From Locusta migratoria (Eukaryota; Arthropoda; Insecta; Orthoptera; Acrididae): DNA of 64,000 bases. Each line of letters starts with the position of its first letter. Within the stretch, counting starts at the first letter, position 1. The notes beneath the pieces were generated by a model, which was given only the letters and a program-made list of their open reading frames with translations, was not told where the DNA came from and made no database searches. The DNA is taken from assembly GCA_026315105.1 (NCBI GenBank), contig CM048745.1, positions 154,835,323 through 154,899,322 of the forward strand, written 5' to 3'. The translations under genes were made by a program, and so were the position numbers. Positions 21,765-32,059 of the stretch are shown in pieces.

Positions 21765-22328
21765 TGTTTAGATAAAATTTTCAATAGAAAAAGCTTTCTC
21801 GTCATTGAATCAACAGTACACGTAAGGGAAAGTAATTTATAGATTCAGGCAAAACATAGTCTTCGTTAAACGATCTAACGTGGGTGTGTGGCCGTTATAG
21901 CGAATTACACAAATATTGCCTGTGAGGGAAAGCATTTTTTTGTTTATTAGCTGTAGGAAGTTGAATCATTTGGCACGATACTGAGTCCAAGCATGAAAAA
22001 CTATATGTTACGAGAGGAGCAAAAAATCTGCTTTGTTTTAAAACATTACGACAAGGAGAACTGCTACCTTCGGCAGCGACATTCTGGGGTATATTTGCTT
22101 CTCCGTTTAGAAAAAGAGTCCTCTTATCGTTAGACTACCACACCACTAACGATTAAGGCGCCTCGGAATAGTCTAAGTACGATTTCCCTCCACGTCAGGA
22201 ACTTTAATTCAGCTTCTTTGTTCCAAAGATAATTGCCACTCCTGCCAAGGCTTTCCATGCAGCGGAATAGCACCTCGGCAATGGACATATTGGAAAAATC
22301 CTGTTAAGGTGATACAAACATCAATTTA
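21765..22328. other. Unassigned AT-rich sequence
   Basis: No gene or repeat recognised. Confidence 0.4.
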
Positions 22329-22507
22329 ATACAAATAAACAACCCCTGAGACGGATTTTCGTCTCGAATATGTCAAAGACATTGAAGATAAATCTGAATC
22401 ATGGAGGTCCGAGTTCGATTCCCGGCCGCATCACAAATTTTATTCAATGCAATGTGTTTGACATATTCGAGACGAAAATCCGTCTCATGGATTGTTTATT
22501 TGTATTA
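22329..22507. repeat. Small inverted repeat with arms of about 55 bases
   Basis: aatacaaataaacaa..gagacggattttcgtctcgaatatgtcaaa (22329-22378) returns inverted at about 22452-22505. Inside each arm GAGACGGATTTTCGTCTC is itself a hairpin. The loop contains gagttcgattcccgg, a tRNA B-box-like sequence, so this may be a tRNA-derived sequence within a fold-back element. Confidence 0.65.
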
Positions 22508-22595
22508 CATTTAAAAACGATAAACAGCGGTCATTATGAGTGCACTGACGGTTTTAGGTATACTCCGTCACAACTACGTATCTAATTGTCATAAA

Positions 22596-23130
22596 ACCAT
22601 TATTGGCCCACTTTAGGTTACGGTAGTAACACTAAAAGTGGGCCTTTGCGATCGTCTTTTGACAGCTCGAAATTTAAATGAAAATAACGGCTTAACTATT
22701 CATCTGACACGAAAATTGAATAACCGAATTTGTTTTTTTCATATCTCGTAGCGTTTCAAAGATGTTTGCAAAAATAACGGAGATTTTGGGATGTATGTCT
22801 GTGCATATGTCCGTAACAGGTTCCCTGTTTTTAAGACGAACCGTTCAACCGATGAGCACCAAATTTTACAGACATAATTGTAGGCCGCCAGAGACCAGAA
22901 CCTCCCCTTTTCAAATTTTTCGGACAAAAAATACGGTAGTAATAGAAAAAAGCCGTTTGTAGTATAATTGTAATTGCAAACGAACCGTTCATCTGATACG
23001 AAAATTGAATAACCTAATTGGTAGAGGAGAAAATTCTCTACAACTTTGTTCCCTATTTTTTTTTTTTTTTTTTTTTTTGGAATCTCGTATCGTTTGAGAG
23101 ATACTTGCAAAAATCACGGAGATTTGACAC
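22596..23130 (-). repeat. Dispersed repeat R3, copy 1
   Basis: Matches 27130-27745 in the opposite orientation: both have taacctaaa/gtagtaacactaaaagtggg at one end, gacagctc.aaat..aaatgaaaata in the middle and tttgcaaaaataacgg inside. No coding frame. Contains a run of T (23056-23080). Confidence 0.6.
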
Positions 23131-23689
23131 CCTCCATTGAATTAACGAAATCCAGTCATTCGGAGATGTCACGTGACATTCCTCGCCCAGAACTCTCTCT
23201 GGCATACGCCATCTTGCGTTGCGTATTTGATGATTATCTTATTGTAACTTACGCTTTGTCATTTCAAAGCAATGGCGCACTGAAGAATTAACAAATACAA
23301 ATCGTCTACAAATGTCATATTAGCATCAGTTAACAAAGGCCATCAATAGTATGAGATTAAAGGACTCATCTTTTGATTGATAGCCGTATCGTATTGGGCA
23401 AGGCGTTGGACTATGACGCTAAAGGTCGGTGGTTCGAAACCCGCCACTACTTTTTTTCTCCCTAAAAAGGGTTTCAGAAACTCTTATTGATTAATTTTTT
23501 GTTATTTAGATTATTATTTTGGTCCAAAATGTTTGCAAAAAACTACAAACGCGTCAGTGCTCGGAGCAATAATACCAAAACTACAGTCACAATAACGTCT
23601 TGAATATTTATAGCGGTCATTTTGACCGCTGTGGCGATTCTAGTGTTAATGTTTTTTTGGGGGGATAGCTTGCTCATTCCATGAATGTC
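23131..23689 (+). repeat. Unassigned, with a tRNA-like segment at 23372-23457
   Basis: gatagccgtatcgta..ggtcggtggttcgaaacccgcc followed by a T run looks like a tRNA-derived Pol III unit. The anticodon arm does not form properly, so it is a pseudogene or SINE relic. The remainder is featureless. Confidence 0.4.
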
Positions 23690-24229
23690 AACAGGGCGCA
23701 GGGACGTAAGGTAGGTGAAAATAGATACCGGCAATGTGTTTGTGTGACACGTCTTGTAGCCTGGCTAGTTGGTTGTGAGAAAAGGTGCAGTAGGCGCCTA
23801 TTCTGGCAGTGCAGAGGCGATGGCTCACGGCGGAAGTGGGCCCGCTTGGTCGTAAAGGGAGTTGCGCCGGTCAGTTTGGGCCGCGCGCGTAGGCAGTCGC
23901 AGATAAAACGCCCCCCCCCCCTCCCCGCGGGTCTTTTAGGTGGGGTGATCGATGCGCCAGTTTCGCGCGGAGCCGGTTATCTGGGCGGCCAAGAAAATTC
24001 GTTCTGCCCGGCGCGGCGGCCCCGGGACGTGACGGCCCCTATCGCGCGCCGAGGCGCTGTTTACGGCAGGAACGACGCCCTCTGCATCCACACTGCCGCG
24101 CACGCCGTACAGCTGCGTCGCAGATACTTCTACTCACTTCACGACTTGCCATTGGTTCAGAGGGAGGTATTTTCACCACTATTAAATTAAAGGTTGTGGA
24201 AATAAAATCCGCTACCAGTCGGTTTATTA
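23690..24229. other. GC-rich block, unassigned
   Basis: CpG-rich, with a plus-strand frame of 169 codons (23681-24190) that is arginine/alanine rich and lacks any motif. It could be an untranslated exon or promoter of a host gene. I do not support a protein. Confidence 0.3.
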
Positions 24230-24271
24230 AAACACTACCGGTTTCGGGCTTGTGCCCATCTTCAGGTGTTT
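24230..24271 (-). ncRNA. Hammerhead ribozyme, full consensus
   Basis: In reverse: stem I AAACAC pairs perfectly with GTGTTT; core CTGAAGA (24259-24265); T; stem II GGGC/GCCC with a 4-base loop ACAA; GAA; the palindrome ACCGGT as helix III; A as cleavage-site base. All conserved positions of a type I hammerhead with minimal helix III are satisfied within 42 bases. Such short, probably dimer-active hammerheads are known from Penelope-like elements and animal retrozymes. At least four other motifs in this window share the GAA-ACCGGT block. Confidence 0.78.
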
Positions 24272-25505
24272 ACAGTCAGTGTTGTTGACTGTTTAAAGAA
24301 AACGTTAATTACTTTGTGCTTATCATACAGTTATACATACATAGGTATCCTATAAATATACATATACATGAAACAAGTATGGTATGTGGTGGAGTGATTT
24401 GTGATAAGGCTATAAGTGTACTCACATATAAGTAAAGTATCAAGTTCGTATTCGTACATTTCTCATGGATATTAGTTGAGAACATTGTAGTAACAGTAAC
24501 ATGATGCTAATTTGCACTCCCATGTTTCAGGTTTTGCACAGTGCCTTTATAATTGTCACTCCAAACATCGCCACAGTACACTTTATAACTGTCACTCCAA
24601 ACACACCCGTAACATATGCCTCAATGTAAACATAAGCTCTACAAACTTTTTTTTCTTATTCGGACATGTCCGAAAGAACAATTGTGTATCTGAAAGGAGC
24701 GGAAGCCTCGCTTTTGTTAAGTGATTTAAGTTGCTTTGATACTCCAGGAATATCTACTTGTAAATTACGCATGTTGGCAGGTGTTATTGATTCGGATGCT
24801 GGAGTATCTGCTTCGTCTTCGTTGGTGAAGGAAGTTCGGAAAACTGTGTGTGGCAGTGTGCTTTACTAGAACTGTCATCATTATTCCGCAGTGAAAGTAT
24901 TATTAATGTAAAAGCATAGTCTTTTGAAATGCAATGGATCTGTCCGGAACGGGCGTCAGCGTCAGGAAGTGGAGTGTTCTGTTCCAGTGCGCAGCAGACG
25001 GCGCGGCTTCACGCTTTCTACTTGCCGGCCGCCGACTCACCGGCGGATTGAGAGGTTGCAGTTCTTAGCAGAGCCGACACTGCCTTCCTGCCTTCTGGAG
25101 CTGCAGCAATTTCCATTAACGCGACTCGCGCACAGTTTATTTAGACCGCGCGCGCTGGCGCTACGACTTGTGGTGCAGGCAGGAGCGGCGTAACAAAACA
25201 GGTTTCTGCCTGCAACGCTTCAGCAACTGCTGTACCCGCGGGCCCTCACCCACACTCTCTGTAGCGGCAGCCGGCCTTCCCAGCTGAAGCCTACTTACTT
25301 CTTCTGATGACTCATATCAGAGCAATTTGGGTCATCGCGGTCTACAGCAGCGGTCGGCGAACTTTTGGCAGCCAAGGGTCACTTAGTGGCCAAGTGAAGT
25401 ACAGGCGGGCGGCATTTATACGTAATCGGCGATAAATCGGTCTCTCTAATCAGTAGATGCCGGAAAAACACTCCCACATATTTTGTCCCATTCTAAAACC
25501 TACAA
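24272..25505. other. Unassigned; contains a CpG-rich patch
   Basis: 24290-24930 is AT-rich without features except a repeated tataattgtcactccaaaca phrase (24549-24604). 24940-25310 is CpG-rich and could be regulatory. A 67-codon and an 89-codon frame have no motif. Confidence 0.35.
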
Positions 25506-25704
25506 AACGTTTGTAAATCCATCGGACCAAACTGCGTGGTCATCAGTCCGTAGCTTACAAACTATTTAAACTAAGGTAAACTAACCTAAGGACAACACAC
25601 ACACACACACCCATGCCCCAGGGAGGACTCGAACCTCCACGGCGAGCAACCGCGCGCTCCGCAGCGAGACGCTTTAGACCGCTCGGCTACTCCACCGCGG
25701 CTCT
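25506..25704 (-). mobile_element. SINE type 2, minus strand
   Basis: Full head (reverse of TAGCCGAGCGG and GGTTCGAGTCC) and body. The extreme 3' end is shortened (starts at gtttgtaaatcc). Possible 7-bp duplication tctaaaa. Confidence 0.85.
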
Positions 25705-25729
25705 AAAAGCTATACCGAATACAGTTAGC

Positions 25730-25929
25730 CGGCCGCGGTGGCCGAGGGGACTGAGGCACTCCAGTCACGGTCTGCACGGCTACTACGGTCGGGGGTTCGA
25801 ATCCCCCCACGGGCATTGATATTTGTGCCGTCCTTAGAGTTAGCTAGTTCATAAGTAGTTTGTAAGTTTAGGGACTGATGATCCCGTAGTTAAGTCCCAT
25901 AAGCTGTACAAACATTTGAACATTTTTTT
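25730..25929 (+). mobile_element. SINE type 1
   Basis: Full length, ending in a T run. The 12-bp duplication aatacagttagc (25718-25729 and 25930-25941) fixes the ends. Confidence 0.92.
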
Positions 25930-25979
25930 AATACAGTTAGCGATATTAAAAACCTTTAATATAAATACTCTTTGTAAAA

Positions 25980-26677
25980 CGTTGTTGTTGTTGTTGTTGT
26001 AGTCTTCAGTCCGCAGACTGGTTTGATGCAGCTCTCCACGCTACCTTGTCCTGTGCAAGTCTCTTCATCTGAGAATACGTTCGACAACCTACATCATTTT
26101 GAATCTGCTTACTGTATTCGTCCCTCGGCCTCCCTCTACGATTTTTACCCCACACACTTCCTTCTAATGCTAAGCTGACAATTCCTTGATGTCTCAGAAT
26201 GTGTCCCACCAATCTATCCCTTCTCTTTGTCAAGATATGCCAGAAACTCCTTTTCTCCCCAATTCGGTTAAGCACCTCCTCATTACTCAAGTGATCTACC
26301 CATCTAATCTTCATCATTCATCTGTAGCACCACATTTCGAAAGCTTCTATAATCTTCTTATCTGAACTCCTTATCGTCCACGTATCACTCCCATACAATG
26401 CTACACTCCAGACAAATGCTTTCAGAAAGGACTTCCTAACATTTAAATTAATATTGGATATCAACAAATTTCGCTACTTTAGAAACGCTTTTCTCCCCAT
26501 ACCCATTCTGCATTTTGTATCTGCTTTACTTCGACCATCAGAAGTTGTCTTGCTACCCATATAACAAAATTTATCTACTACTTTTATTGTTTCACTACCT
26601 AATCTAACTCCTTCAGCATCGCCTGATTTTCTGACATTACATTCCATTACCTTCGTTTTACTCTTGTTAATGTTCAT
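25980..26677 (-). mobile_element. RTE-like LINE, 5'-truncated, with 10-bp target duplication
   Basis: In reverse it encodes the C-terminal third of a reverse transcriptase (NINKSKTKVM, then FCYMGSKTTSDG, then after a frameshift WVDHLSNEEVL and a terminal VGHILRH....GKNRRGRPR). The 3' tail is a CAA repeat (25981-25999 read in reverse). The perfect duplication ctttgtaaaa (25970-25979 and 26678-26687) proves a truncated retrotransposition event. The clade is judged from the C-terminal GHxxRH..GRPR module and the microsatellite tail; related clades are possible. Confidence 0.8.
26006..26317 (-). pseudogene. RTE-like LINE reverse transcriptase, C-terminal segment
   Basis: About 103 codons from a WVDHLSN-type segment through LVGHILRH and KNRRGRPRDEY to the stop. 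It belongs to the same protein as the frame at 26474-26677 but is separated from it by a frameshift and a stop. The YxDD catalytic box is not included. Confidence 0.7.
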
Positions 26678-26687
26678 CTTTGTAAAA

Positions 26688-27129
26688 TACTTGTCTCAAA
26701 TTTAGGTGATAGGGGCGATATTTTTATAGTCAACACAATAAATCTACAAGATTAATTTTAAACAACAGGTGTTAAGTAATATCCTCGAAAATGATTTATT
26801 GCTAACATTTAGGAGAAAAATTATGAAAATATAAATATAAAAAAAAATAGTGGACCATGCTATTAATACAGCTCTACTACTGTGATAACATCTATGTATT
26901 CAGCACCTAATATTCTCTCTGACCGTATTTTAAGAGAAAGCAAAAAGTATTTCATCCTTGAGTTTAGCTTCGACAAACATACATTTTATTGTTGTTGAAA
27001 TTTTACCTCTTTAAACTATTATTTTGATATCTCTCCCATATTCTTATTCTCTTTTTCCGTTAAAACATTATCACCTGTCTTGCCGTGGTAGTTAGTCCTT
27101 TTTCTCAAGTTTATTTTCTCTGTCTGTAG
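26688..27129. other. Unassigned AT-rich sequence
   Basis: No recognised features. Confidence 0.4.
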
Positions 27130-27745
27130 TGGTTTATGTACAATCAAGCGACAGGGTAAAATCGCCGTTATTTTTGCAAATCTCTCTCATACGGTGCGAG
27201 TTATGGAAATAACATAAGAGAGCGATGTTGCTGACAATTTTCTCCTCTAAAAATACGTTTGTTCAATTTCGTCTCAGATGGAGGGTTAAGGCGTTATTTG
27301 CAGTTAAATTTCCTGCTGTCAAACAGGCCATCGAATACGGCCTGATTTTAGTGTTACTAACCTATTTTTCATCCGAAATATTTTTTTTTTTTTTTTTTAT
27401 TTTATTTTTTTTTTTTTTTTTTTAAGGAGAGGTTCTGGTAGCTGACGGCCAACAGTTACGTCTGTAAAATGTGGTGGCGATCTGTTGAACGGTCGGATCT
27501 AAATGTGGGAACACGTTACAGACAGACGGTGTCAAATCACCGTTATTTCTGCAAATATCTCTGAAATGATGCGAGATATGAAAAAAACATAACAGAGCAA
27601 CGTTGGTGAGAATATTCTCCTCTAGAAGTTCGTTAATTCAATTTTCGTGTCAGATGAACAGTTAAAAAATTATTTTCATTTGGATTTAGAGCTGTCAAAA
27701 AGCGAACGCAAATTCCCACTTTTAGTGTTACTACCGTAACCTAAA
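27130..27745 (+). repeat. Dispersed repeat R3, copy 2
   Basis: Inverted relative to 22596-23130. Ends with cacttttagtgttactaccgtaacc. Contains a long T run (about 27380-27423). Confidence 0.6.
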
Positions 27746-27821
27746 GAGGGGCCGGCCAACTTTCCCAATTACGGATGACGGCTACCATTCAGTTATCGGA
27801 GCATACCCATATCTGATTAGT

Positions 27822-27910
27822 AGCCGCAGTGGAGTAGCCGAGCGGTCTAAGGCGTCTTGCTGAGGAGCACGCGGTTGCTCGCCGTCGGAGGTTCGAGTCC
27901 TCCCTGGGGC

Positions 27911-27979
<69 letters not shown>

Positions 27980-28080
27980 GTGTTTTGTCCTTAGGTTAGT
28001 TTACCTTAGGTTAAGTAGTTAGTAAGCTACGGACTGATGACCACGCAGTTTGGACCGATAGATGTACAAACATTTTTGAA
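27822..28080 (+). mobile_element. SINE type 2 with expanded (GT)n
   Basis: Head TAGCCGAGCGG and GGTTCGAGTCC, then a GT microsatellite of about 70 bases (27908-27979) where other copies have a short TG run, then the usual body. The microsatellite has grown inside the SINE linker. Confidence 0.88.
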
Positions 28081-28084
28081 ACAA

Positions 28085-28508
28085 ATTAGTTATCTTTCCG
28101 TTATTGATAACAAAGGTAAACAAAGTTTTAAGATGTGTGTGCTTCCTGCCCCCGTTGTCCACTGGTATTTTCGGCGGTTAGCGATAACAAAGGCGAGCGA
28201 CGGAAGTGAATGATAAGAAAAGCCTCTCGCCATGGGTTAATACCAAGGCTACTTAACTTTGTTAAATCGCGAATCAAATATATCTCTCGTACTTGCCGAA
28301 ATGCAAACAAAATAGTATTCGTTGACACGGCGTGGTAAGCACGAAAATGTGTGTTTCAGCACTTAGAGCATACTGTTTCGTAGCAGGGACGGAGCGCAAG
28401 TAGCCACTGTAGTGTCATCGGCCTTTCATGTAGTTTCGTCGGACCCGGGGACCGATGAGTGTCATCACAAGATCGCAACGCTGTCTATCGAGAAGTGACG
28501 GGCTCACT
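28085..28508. other. Unassigned sequence
   Basis: Nothing recognised before the TTAA that starts the piggyBac-like element. Confidence 0.4.
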
Positions 28509-28512
28509 TTAA

Positions 28513-29260
28513 CCCTGTATTTGCCAATGTTGCTCTCAAGCAACATCAAAATTGTGCGTGGTTTTCTGAAACATGTTTTAGGTTTCAACCTTGGATGGGC
28601 GACAGTGCAGTTTAGCAATAAACTTAATCTTTAGCGGATACTCCAAGCATACGTTACCGAGGTACATGTTTGTTTCAATTTTGTAGCGATATTTTTTCGT
28701 GATACGTGGAAAACAGCTTATAAAAGGGAAAGAGGAAGCCTTAAAGTTCAATTATTATGGAAAATTGTTGTTCTTATATGGGAGAGTGAAAATGGACTTA
28801 CATTTATTGGGAAGAGGAGGCCTGGTAGACCACTACAAAACGGGCAATAAGCCCAAAAGAATAATGGAACAGTATCTCCTGTACCAGTCAGTGATGTATG
28901 GTATGACAGATATGACAATATGTTGTCACTTGACAGATTTCGGGGCAAAAGGAATTTACAAGTTTTGTCTTCAGGGATACTTGACTGTAAAATGTAGAAA
29001 TTATGGAACTGTTCCGCATTTTGCACCAAAAACGACTTGTTTTCACATGTATTAGTCCAAAATACAATAATTTCTACAGTCATAAGAACAACACTGTAGT
29101 ACTGATACTGTACCACCATGCAAAGTTTTCGGGCAATGTTACTTATAAACCAGAAACTATATTTTGAAAAAAATCATATAAGTCTGTTCACATTGCCCTA
29201 CACATTTAAGTAACATAATACTGTTTCTTCTCGTGATTTCTGTGTGTGCCAAGTAAAGGG
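28513..29260 (+). mobile_element. piggyBac-like element, internally deleted
   Basis: TTAA on both sides (28509-28512 and 29261-29264) with ends beginning CCCTGTATTTGCC and, inverted, CCCTTTACTTGGC. This is the target and end type of piggyBac. At 748 bases it keeps only the C-terminal part of a transposase. Confidence 0.7.
28699..29055 (+). pseudogene. piggyBac-like transposase, C-terminal Cys-rich remnant
   Basis: The open frame ends KGIYKFCLQGYLTVKCRNYG, then PKTTCFHMY, which follows the C..C....KC...TCF..Y pattern of the piggyBac C-terminal zinc-binding domain with several cysteines lost. A neighbouring frame reads VWYDRYDN, like the residues that precede this domain. The catalytic DDD domain is absent. 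Family assignment rests on this pattern plus the TTAA ends. Confidence 0.5.
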
Positions 29261-29264
29261 TTAA

Positions 29265-29843
29265 ATGCACGCTCGCTTGAGCTGAACGCGTGACAATGTA
29301 ATTATTTCTTTAGGCACACAAGACTTGTTATTTACAAATCAGCCGCGAACAGGTGGTTAACAGAACCGCCACCCCGTTTACACTTTAAAACTACCAATCG
29401 CACCAAAACGAAGTTTTATCACCTGTCGTGCATCACATTAGCTGTAGGGACATCGCATACTTCAAAAACAAAAGTTATCGTCAAAAATCAACAGGACATG
29501 GGGCCTTTCTGAATCTACATGCATGCTGTCTTCGGTCAAAGTCCCTCTCCAAGCCGATGGTCTATAATACGAGGTGCATACGGGAAATAATTTCCTCAAT
29601 GTATGAATACATAGTTCCGCGGGGAGTTTCTGATAAAATTACTTCAGGCTTTCATCTGCTTAAGGAGGTTTGAAATCCACGAGCTTTCGGCCGAGATCTC
29701 CTCGGCTTTTGATAGGTGGCGATTTTATCAAGTCACCACTTGACAATGGCCGAGGAGATCTCGATCGAAAGCTCAAACCACTTGACGCGGCTGGAAGCCT
29801 GTGACCATTTTATAAACTTCTTCTATTTTTTAAAACAAGCAGA
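29265..29843. repeat. Unassigned, with an inverted pair of ribozyme-like sequences (29688-29775)
   Basis: ggccgaggagatctcg..cgaaagctc occurs at about 29742-29774 and inverted at about 29691-29716. It has hammerhead layout (TTGACAA-T, GGCCGAG.., GAA, palindromic AGCT, C, with CCAC/GTGG as stem I) but two core changes, so it is decayed. The rest is featureless. Confidence 0.4.
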
Positions 29844-30755
29844 ACGTAATTTCTGAGAGAACCATAGCGATCAGTCCCGATAACTGTTTATTGCAGATCA
29901 ATTTCGGCTACGTTCGTCGGACGGAGCGCAGAGTAGTCATCCCCTTTAGCGAACACACAGCTCTATAAGGAAAGAATGCTTTACAGAAATCCAACTGGCT
30001 GCTCATTTGATTGAAAGTGGTTATGATATACCAACTATCAAATCGCACGTGAGGCTACTGCTGCGAAAGCGAGACTCATCGACGTTCTTGAAGACATGGA
30101 AGTGAAGCCTCAGGGGTACACTTACTCAGTGTGCAGATAATAACAAAAAATACCCGTTTCTGGCAACTATTCGAAGACCATCTGCTCATCAGAGGCACAC
30201 GTCACAATTATGCTAAGGTAACGTGGCTTTTATTGCGCCATCGATAGCAATTTGTTTCGAGCTTTTTCTTAGTTACCTATTTCCAGTTGGGTTTGGTTAA
30301 GGCAACTACAGAACTGCGCTTTGTATCCTACTTTCATGCCACAGTTCTTTATCTGTACCAGCATTCCTTGACTTTTAAAGAAACTACGCCATTTTATATT
30401 TGAGAGGTTAATTAAATATCAAATATATTGAGAAATCGCTCGTGTAAAGGCTCAATGTTTGTATACGGCAACTGTTGTATCAAAGCCTATTGTTAAATTT
30501 AACGTATATTACTTCAGTTGTAACGGAGCCTTGCCTATCACGCTTACTGACATAAGGTATGTTTACAGTTTTTTTTTTTTTAATTATGTTACGTAAACAT
30601 GCATGTTATGTATCGTTATATTACTATTTTGTACGACTTACGCTTTCCTATTGTAAATACAGTGATGATAGCTAGGAATCTAACTGAAATCGATATGAAA
30701 TAAACAGTTTTTCGCGACTGATCGTTGTGTTTCTCTCAGAAATTATATCAACAGT
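29844..30755. mobile_element. Element with inverted ends of about 60 bases
   Basis: aatttctgagagaacc..gatcagtc..aactgttta (about 29848-29905) returns inverted at about 30695-30752 with about three quarters identity. There is no intact frame inside. It may be a DNA transposon relic or an inverted Penelope/retrozyme unit. Confidence 0.45.
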
Positions 30756-30805
30756 CGCTGCGCACAGTCATCCAGTGATTGATTCTTACATAAGAGATTG
30801 AGTCT

Positions 30806-30925
30806 GCCGCGGCGGAGCGGCCGAGCGCATTGAGGCGGTATGCTGCGGTGCGCGAGGCTGTTCCCCGTCGGGTGTTCGACTCCCCTTTCGAGCATGGATG
30901 TTTGTGTTGTCTTTAGTATAAGCTA
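30806..30925 (+). mobile_element. SINE type 3, 3'-truncated
   Basis: Head GGCCGAGCGC and a B-box-like GTGTTCGACTCC, type 3 sequence tgctgcggtgcgcgaggctgttccccg, ending at ataagctagttcat before a TTTA-repeat stretch. Confidence 0.8.
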
Positions 30926-31299
30926 GTTCATTTATTTATTTATTTTTTTATCACTACGACACATTCGTATTGTGGATTACAGCAGTTTAAGGAAGCAAAG
31001 TAACAGCTCAAGAGCGTCCCTTATGCAAACGCTGCCACAAAACTTCAAAGCTCCAGGCTTTTAAGTCTCCTCGAACCATTGGAACGAGTGTTTAAATTTA
31101 CAGGTGGCGTCAGCTGAAGAGTAAAGCAATTTTCAGGCTTGTAAACTCACTACTGGCGTGTCTATCTCTGTTTGCGACTTATTTACGGGGTTCATCCTCA
31201 TAATTAAAAAACAACATAGTTACATGAAAAACTAAAACACTGTTTTAGCTATTTTTCGGCGTAGCCACGAAGATAAATAAGACATTTGGAATATCGTCT
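30926..31299. other. Unassigned sequence
   Basis: A ttta repeat (30925-30950), then featureless sequence. Confidence 0.4.
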
Positions 31300-31870
31300 G
31301 TTCAATTTTTGTATTCCAATCTCTTTGCCGTTGTCGAAACACTGGCCGAGGTGTGGAATGCCTGCTGCAGGTAGAATGAGAATGTTCGTCGCCGTATGGC
31401 TCGGCAACACTAACCGTTTTGCAGAAGCTCGACTGGAAGCTTATTGACCATCCAGCGTACAGTCCTGCTTTAGCTGCCAGCGATTTCCATCTTATATTAA
31501 ACCTCAACAAATTCTTCTCCTCCGTCTAACGTTCTGACAACGACCAACAGCTGAAGACGATTGCCACACTATGGTTCCCATTACGGTCGGGGGTTCGAAT
31601 CCCCCCTCTGGATATTTGTGCCGTCCTTAGTATTAGTTAGTTAATAAGTATTTTGTAAGTTTAGGGACTGATGACCCCGTAGTTAAGTCCCATAGACTAT
31701 ACAAACATTTGAACATTTGAACACTATGGTTCTGTCCACAGGCGGGAGACTTCTACCACCCAGAAATAGAAAAGTTGATCCACAATATGACAAGTGGCTC
31801 ATTGCTTTTGGCGAATGTCAAGAAATAGCTGAAACAATGCTGTACTGTTGCTAATAAAGAATTTGATGCA
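31300..31870 (+). pseudogene. Mariner transposase relic, interrupted by a SINE
   Basis: At 31420-31520 the frame reads LQKLDWKLIDHPAYSPALAASDFHLI, matching the C-terminal mariner block that holds the third catalytic aspartate. After a SINE the frame resumes with FYHPEIEKLI, the usual mariner ending. Upstream blocks are badly decayed. A minus-strand frame across it is incidental. Confidence 0.7.
31578..31720 (+). mobile_element. SINE type 1, 5'-truncated, with 12-bp duplication
   Basis: Begins just before the B box. It is flanked by acactatggttc (31566-31577 and 31721-31732), so the truncation happened during insertion, as in LINE-mediated retrotransposition. Confidence 0.9.
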
Positions 31871-32059
31871 ACTATCTTGTCTTTGTTTTAAAAAAAAAAT
31901 AGGGAAACTTACTTCCTGGATGTGCCTCTTATCTTGTATTTTCTTTTAAGGCTCAGGAAAAAAAGCTAAGGTCAAATTACACTATTATTTTCCAAACGAT
32001 GGGCTCCGAAATCACTCTTTCTCAACTGCTTCCTTGGTAGAACATAGATCTATTCCCCA

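Noticed and set aside
23681..24190. 169-codon open frame
   Set aside because: Arginine/alanine-rich translation of a CpG-rich block without any motif; openness follows from composition.
27908..27980. Tandem array that could be mistaken for a CRISPR or satellite
   Set aside because: It is a plain GT microsatellite inside a SINE; no spacers and no longer unit.
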